Below, in pieces: positions 44,762-48,301 of a stretch of DNA of 48,301 nucleotides (its first letter is position 1; each line of letters begins with the position of its first letter). A program made the position numbers and the translations under genes. The stretch comes from Aphanocapsa lilacina HA4352-LM1 (GTDB taxonomy: Bacteria > Cyanobacteriota > Cyanobacteriia > Gloeobacterales > Gloeobacteraceae). The stretch covers positions 1 through 48,301 of the forward strand of contig JAHHGR010000031.1 in assembly GCA_019359725.1 (NCBI GenBank). The letters run 5' to 3'. Below the pieces are notes generated by a model that saw only the letters and a list, made by a program, of their open reading frames with translations, did not search any database and was not told the DNA's origin.

Positions 44762-45636
44762 ACAGGAGCAGATGGCCAAAGTCCGGGGTAATCGTCCGTG
44801 GCGGTCTGCTGGCTACGGTACTTTTGCCGGGCGCCGAGCGGTGGTCCTGGGCACAAACGGCTCCGGGTGCTGGCGCCGCTCCGTTCGATTTTTCCTGGTT
44901 GATTTTTCTGGCCCTGGGCATCAATGCCCTTTTGCTGTTTGGACTGGCTTTTGTGGGATCCCAGCTCCAGGCCCTCGGTCATGCGATGGGCGAGCGAATT
45001 CAGCCGTTGCGCCAGAAAGTGTCGCAGCTGGCCGACCGAATGGATGGGCAGCAACGGGAGATCGAAGGCGGTGGCCAAAGAGTACAGCAACTAGAGAGCA
45101 AGATTCAGGAGGTTCAGAAGCAGCTCCAGATGCTGCGCAACCCGGTTGAAAGCGAGCCGTACCGAGGAATTACGGCCCGATCTCTACAAAGTCGGCCTCC
45201 CCAAACTCCGCCCTCCGATGCCGAATCCAGACCACCATTGGACGCGACCCTTAGCCCTTCTACAATTGAACGTATCGATTTTTACAACCGAGCTTTGAAG
45301 CTCGACGATAACACCCTGACCAAAGAGCAAATTCGTAGCCAGTGGACTGCAATGCGCTCAATGTCGATGGATATGGAGACCTATCGGGTGCGCAGAGAAG
45401 TTTACCTTTGTTTGAACAACCGGGGAGTGTTCTACGCCCTGTCGGATGATGATACGCACTACGAAGTTTTCCTGGATCCGGGCTTCTCCGTGGAGCAAGA
45501 AGCGGTGGAGGCCGCCTACGAGATCGAAGGCAGCGGCAATTATATCGGCAGCATGGTGGAGCCGGCACTGTTCACCATCGAAGGCTTGGGCAAAAGGTTC
45601 AAGCTCCGCAAAAAAGGGAGACTAATCTCAAAATGA
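44758..45636 (+). CDS. Membrane-anchored coiled-coil protein
   Basis: A 292-residue protein. An N-terminal signal-like segment (residues ~10-32) is followed by one transmembrane helix, SWLIFLALGINALLLFGLAF (residues 47-66), then a coiled coil at ~78-128 (LRQKVSQLADRMDGQQREIE, RVQQLESKIQEVQKQLQMLR) and a C-terminal alpha/beta domain at ~170-292 (NRALKLDDNTLTKEQIRSQW, VYLCLNNRGVFYALSDDD, FLDPGFSVEQEAVEAAYEIE). The coiled coil and domain should lie in the cytoplasm. Start and stop overlap neighbours by four bases on both sides (ATGA), so translation is coupled to the ATPase before it and the propeller after it. Family unknown. Confidence 0.72.
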   Translation: MNRSRWPKSGVIVRGGLLATVLLPGAERWSWAQTAPGAGAAPFDFSWLIFLALGINALLLFGLAFVGSQLQALGHAMGERIQPLRQKVSQLADRMDGQQREIEGGGQRVQQLESKIQEVQKQLQMLRNPVESEPYRGITARSLQSRPPQTPPSDAESRPPLDATLSPSTIERIDFYNRALKLDDNTLTKEQIRSQWTAMRSMSMDMETYRVRREVYLCLNNRGVFYALSDDDTHYEVFLDPGFSVEQEAVEAAYEIEGSGNYIGSMVEPALFTIEGLGKRFKLRKKGRLISK

Positions 45637-47402
45637 CCGTCAAAAATGCCCGAAGCCTACTCGAATGCGGAACCGTTGTCTGGTGCGCGACGGAGGGCGG
45701 ACTCAGCCGTTTTGAAGATGGACAAGGCTTGCGCGAGGAGAACTTTCCCAAGTCGAGTGCCAAATGTCTCGCCCTGGTGGGCCAATCTGATAAGCCTTGG
45801 TGCGGAACGTCCGCCGGCCTTGTCCATTGGAGCCTCGGTAGATGGCAGGTCGTGCCTGAACTAACAAATCGCGACGTGCGCAGCCTTGCTTTTGAGGAAG
45901 CGGAGCAGGTTGTCTGGTGCGGAACCAACCGAGGGCTGGCCGAGCGTCGTAACGGCAGATGGGACTTCCCCGCTTCCGATGTTCTTCCAGATTTGTGTAT
46001 CAACTGTCTGTTGTACGAAGGTGGCGAGGGGCGAGCGCAACCCATCCTTTGGTGCGGTACCGAACAGGGCCTTGCCACCTTCGACGGTCGCAGCTTTGAA
46101 TTGGTCCTCTCGGATCTAAACATTACAAGCCTCATCCGCGATCGAAAGGGCGCTGTGTGGTGCGGCACCGGCAAGGGATTGCAGTACAAGCCCGCCGATG
46201 GCGGCGCCTGGCAGTCGGTGAATTGGTCGGAGCGTGTTGAGTGCCTGCTTGTCGATCGTGCAGGGGGAGTGTGGTGTGGAACGCAGGAGGCTTTGCGCCA
46301 CTTCGACGGCAGTCGCTGGCAGGTTTTGCACGCGGACGGCTTCTTGATGGGAGTGCAGTGTCTTTTGGAAGATCGGCACGGCCGGATCTGGTGCGGCACC
46401 CATAAAGAACTGGTGATCCTGCGCCCGCAGGGCAACAATCTTTACGTCCCGGTTGCCCTGGAGGAGGCCCTCAATCCACCCGTGCCCGAAGTGCCCCCAC
46501 CGGTCTTTGCGGCATCGATGACCGGCGAGTCCACCGACCGATCGCCCAAAAACTCGACACCCGTTCGTCCCCCACAGGTCGCCGACGAACACAAGCGCGA
46601 ACCTTTCCCTCCAAAAGCTCCGCAGGCGGTCTCCGACACACAGCCTCCCAAAAATCCGCAGCCACTCCCCCAGCCATCGTCCCCGCCCGAGGGGCTCGTA
46701 AAAACAAAACAAGCTTTTCGCTACCCCTCGTTTGCCTTGCCAAGCGGCGAGCAACTGAACTGGCTGGCCGTTGCAGCTTTGATTTTGGCTGTTTTCGCCA
46801 CTGGAAACTGGCTGGAGTCCAAGAACACTGCGCAGGTGCCCACAGCAAAACCCACCGGTGTTCCCGCCAATCCCAAAATGTCCGGACCCACCGCCTCAAA
46901 GTCGGGCATCGCGGTGCTCTCGCCCGTTGAGACTGTGCAGGAGTTTTACAAGACGGCTTCCACGAAGGGCTATTTGCGGGAGGACTTGACGACACAGTCC
47001 CTGCGCAGCGCCGTTGCCGCCCAACCGGAAATCGTGATGCAGCGAGGCAACTTTCTAGGAATTGACCCCGGCAGCGTCCGGCAGAGCGATAGCGCCGGGC
47101 AAAAGGAGGTGCAGTTCGTTCTACAGGTTCGAGCGCGCCCACCACTGGAGCGCGCTGTGCAATTTGACTACGCCAATAGCCGCTGGCGGTTGCCGACTTC
47201 CATGCGCCTGATCTTCTCCGGGGGGCGGTGGAAAATTGACCGGGTGCGCTACTCCGCCAAAAAGCGCTGCAATACAGGTAGAAGCGCCACGTTCTTCTTC
47301 TCGGACACCGAGTATTTCCAGGCGGGCCACCCCATCCCCGGGCGACAATTGCCCAACCCCTGCTACCTCCAGGCAGGCACTGCCCGCCCGACGCAGTACT
47401 GA
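45633..47402 (+). CDS. Seven-bladed propeller protein with membrane anchor and C-terminal domain
   Basis: A 589-residue protein. Residues ~10-265 hold seven repeats of about 40 residues, each centred on Trp-Cys-Gly-Thr (or Trp-Cys-Ala-Thr in the first) followed by a Gly-Leu-type turn: for example WCGTSAGLVHW, WCGTNRGLAERRNGRW, WCGTEQGLATFDGR and WCGTGKGLQYK. This is the Reg_prop propeller pattern, which normally has Trp-Ile-Gly-Thr. A proline-rich linker (~270-370) leads to one membrane helix LNWLAVAALILAVFATGNWL (~379-398) and a C-terminal domain (VETVQEFYKTASTKGYLRED, RWRLPTSMRLIFSGGRWKID). There is no signal peptide, so the propeller is probably cytoplasmic. Start overlaps the previous stop by four bases. 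Confidence 0.8.
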   Translation: MTVKNARSLLECGTVVWCATEGGLSRFEDGQGLREENFPKSSAKCLALVGQSDKPWCGTSAGLVHWSLGRWQVVPELTNRDVRSLAFEEAEQVVWCGTNRGLAERRNGRWDFPASDVLPDLCINCLLYEGGEGRAQPILWCGTEQGLATFDGRSFELVLSDLNITSLIRDRKGAVWCGTGKGLQYKPADGGAWQSVNWSERVECLLVDRAGGVWCGTQEALRHFDGSRWQVLHADGFLMGVQCLLEDRHGRIWCGTHKELVILRPQGNNLYVPVALEEALNPPVPEVPPPVFAASMTGESTDRSPKNSTPVRPPQVADEHKREPFPPKAPQAVSDTQPPKNPQPLPQPSSPPEGLVKTKQAFRYPSFALPSGEQLNWLAVAALILAVFATGNWLESKNTAQVPTAKPTGVPANPKMSGPTASKSGIAVLSPVETVQEFYKTASTKGYLREDLTTQSLRSAVAAQPEIVMQRGNFLGIDPGSVRQSDSAGQKEVQFVLQVRARPPLERAVQFDYANSRWRLPTSMRLIFSGGRWKIDRVRYSAKKRCNTGRSATFFFSDTEYFQAGHPIPGRQLPNPCYLQAGTARPTQY

Positions 47403-47448
47403 CCGGACCGGCAATCGACGTCAAAATCTCGCCTTTGGAGTAATCGCC

Positions 47449-48192
47449 GTGGAAGCACTCAATAAAGTGGGTTTCGGTGTCACTGAAGTTGGACGACAAC
47501 TGCTGATCGTATTCGTTCGATTTTCGATGTCTATCGTTCTTTTGGGCATCGTTCTCAGCGCTTACGGGTGGGCTTTTTACTGGATCCAAGAATGGTTCAA
47601 TGTCATTTATCTGCGCAGTTTGGGACTGCTTTTTTTGCAGTTGAATGAAAAAATTATCACCGTCGCGATAGCAGCCTACCAGGGTTCCTACACTTTTCCT
47701 GCCGGTTTGAAGGTGCCGCTGGCGCCGATAGTAGTGGCCGTCGGCTTGGTCGGTGTTGTCGGTCCGTTCAAACAGCCCCATAGGCTCTTTCTACAACTTT
47801 ATGCGGTGAACCTGGGCGGGGCGGCTTTCCTGACGATAGCGGCAGTTGTGATTCGATTGTTTCAGCCGACTGATTTGCCCCAGGCCTGGGTTTCCTACGC
47901 CTATCTAGCTCTGGTAGTCGTGGTGCTGATGGGTTGTCTGGTCATTTTGCCTGTCGATCTGTTTCGCAAAACCTACGACTGGTGGGGCGCTGGAAACGGG
48001 AGCCTCTGGAATAGCCTTGTCCCCTGGTTTTATTCAGCGAATGCCAAGACAAAAGTTGCCGATACTCGTCTGGAACAACGGGTTGGCAGTCCCGAGCCAT
48101 ACGACACGGCAATCGGAAAATTGCTCCGCAACCAGCTGCAAGTGGAAGGTATCTTACTGACGGGCGTAAGTGTGCGGCCCATTCAAGTTTGA
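47449..48192 (+). CDS. Polytopic membrane protein ending the operon
   Basis: A 247-residue inner-membrane protein with about five hydrophobic segments: LLIVFVRFSMSIVLLGIVLS, VPLAPIVVAVGLVGVVGPF, FLQLYAVNLGGAAFLTIAAV, and WVSYAYLALVVVVLMGCLVI, plus an ordered C-terminal tail (SPEPYDTAIGKLLRNQLQVE). It starts with GTG at 47449, with GGAG eight bases upstream, 46 bases after the propeller gene. Its last ten bases overlap the 3' end of an IS30 transposase gene on the other strand, so the C-terminus may have been altered by insertion. Family not recognised. Confidence 0.68.
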   Translation: MEALNKVGFGVTEVGRQLLIVFVRFSMSIVLLGIVLSAYGWAFYWIQEWFNVIYLRSLGLLFLQLNEKIITVAIAAYQGSYTFPAGLKVPLAPIVVAVGLVGVVGPFKQPHRLFLQLYAVNLGGAAFLTIAAVVIRLFQPTDLPQAWVSYAYLALVVVVLMGCLVILPVDLFRKTYDWWGAGNGSLWNSLVPWFYSANAKTKVADTRLEQRVGSPEPYDTAIGKLLRNQLQVEGILLTGVSVRPIQV

Positions 48193-48301
48193 AGTGCAAC
48201 AGCACCTGACTGAGCTAAGAATACCTCCCGTGGTGTCCGATAACCAAGCACTTTTCGCGGGCGGTCATTGATCATGTCCATTGCCCTTTGCACCTGCTCA
48301 G
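48183..48301 (-). mobile_element. IS30-family transposase, C-terminal part (cut by the window edge)
   Basis: Read on the minus strand, the frame encodes QRAMDMINDRPRKVLGYRTP followed by REVFLAQSG and then a stop. IN-x-RPRK-LGY-TP-EVF is the standard C-terminal motif of IS30 transposases. The rest lies outside the window. It overlaps the 3' end of the last operon gene. Confidence 0.85.

Overview
The window is GC-rich, densely coded DNA that reads as the chromosome of a deep-branching cyanobacterium, most likely Gloeobacter or a close relative (inference). Evidence for this: a helical carotenoid protein of the OCP N-terminal-domain type, the cyanobacterial Gap1-type GAPDH, two cyanobacterial-type single-stranded DNA-binding proteins, hopanoid genes (squalene synthase, squalene-hopene cyclase, HpnB-like glycosyltransferase) and SMC. 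No rRNA, tRNA or CRISPR array was seen. Remnants of four IS families (IS4, IS982, ISAs1, IS30) lie at 1-368, 18231-18563, 27142-27330 and 48183-48301, often at places where a host gene is truncated.

Layout. 1-2.6 kb: IS4 transposase tail, DUF1622 membrane protein, a helical carotenoid protein with a long disordered N-terminus, and a CadD-like transporter, the last three on the minus strand. 2.8-7.6 kb: a tight plus-strand run of fatty acid desaturase, MetX-like alpha/beta hydrolase and type III-like glutamine synthetase, followed by an SRAP (HMCES/YedK) protein and a secreted DUF4142 protein. 7.8-13.2 kb: a MarR repressor divergent from an RND efflux pair (adaptor and inner-membrane pump). 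13.2-18.2 kb: SirB1-like protein, hypothetical coiled-coil protein, alkyladenine glycosylase, DUF5996 protein, a 58-residue membrane peptide, tandem ssb genes and an orphan TrkA-C domain. 18.6-21.7 kb: YdcF-like protein, a set of three related genes in which one protein is the fusion of the other two, and a small protein with a VOC-fold protein. 21.7-26.9 kb: hopanoid cluster. 27.8-31.3 kb: gap1-ldh-pyk, a lower glycolysis and lactate fermentation unit. 31.6-38.1 kb: smc, a VapBC-type toxin-antitoxin pair, an SNase-like protein and a secreted hypothetical protein.

The most unusual region is 38.2-48.2 kb. It holds seven consecutive plus-strand genes with overlaps or very short gaps. They encode, in order, a lipoprotein with a von Willebrand A-like domain, a four-helix membrane protein, a tubulin/FtsZ-like GTPase, a 1085-residue protein with an actin/Hsp70-type ATPase domain, a membrane-anchored coiled-coil protein, a membrane-anchored seven-bladed propeller with a Trp-Cys-Gly-Thr block in nearly every blade, and a polytopic membrane protein. 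This looks like a membrane-spanning, nucleotide-driven cytoskeletal or membrane-remodelling machine containing both a tubulin-fold and an actin-fold component. Its assembly and role are inference; the motifs and gene order are seen directly.
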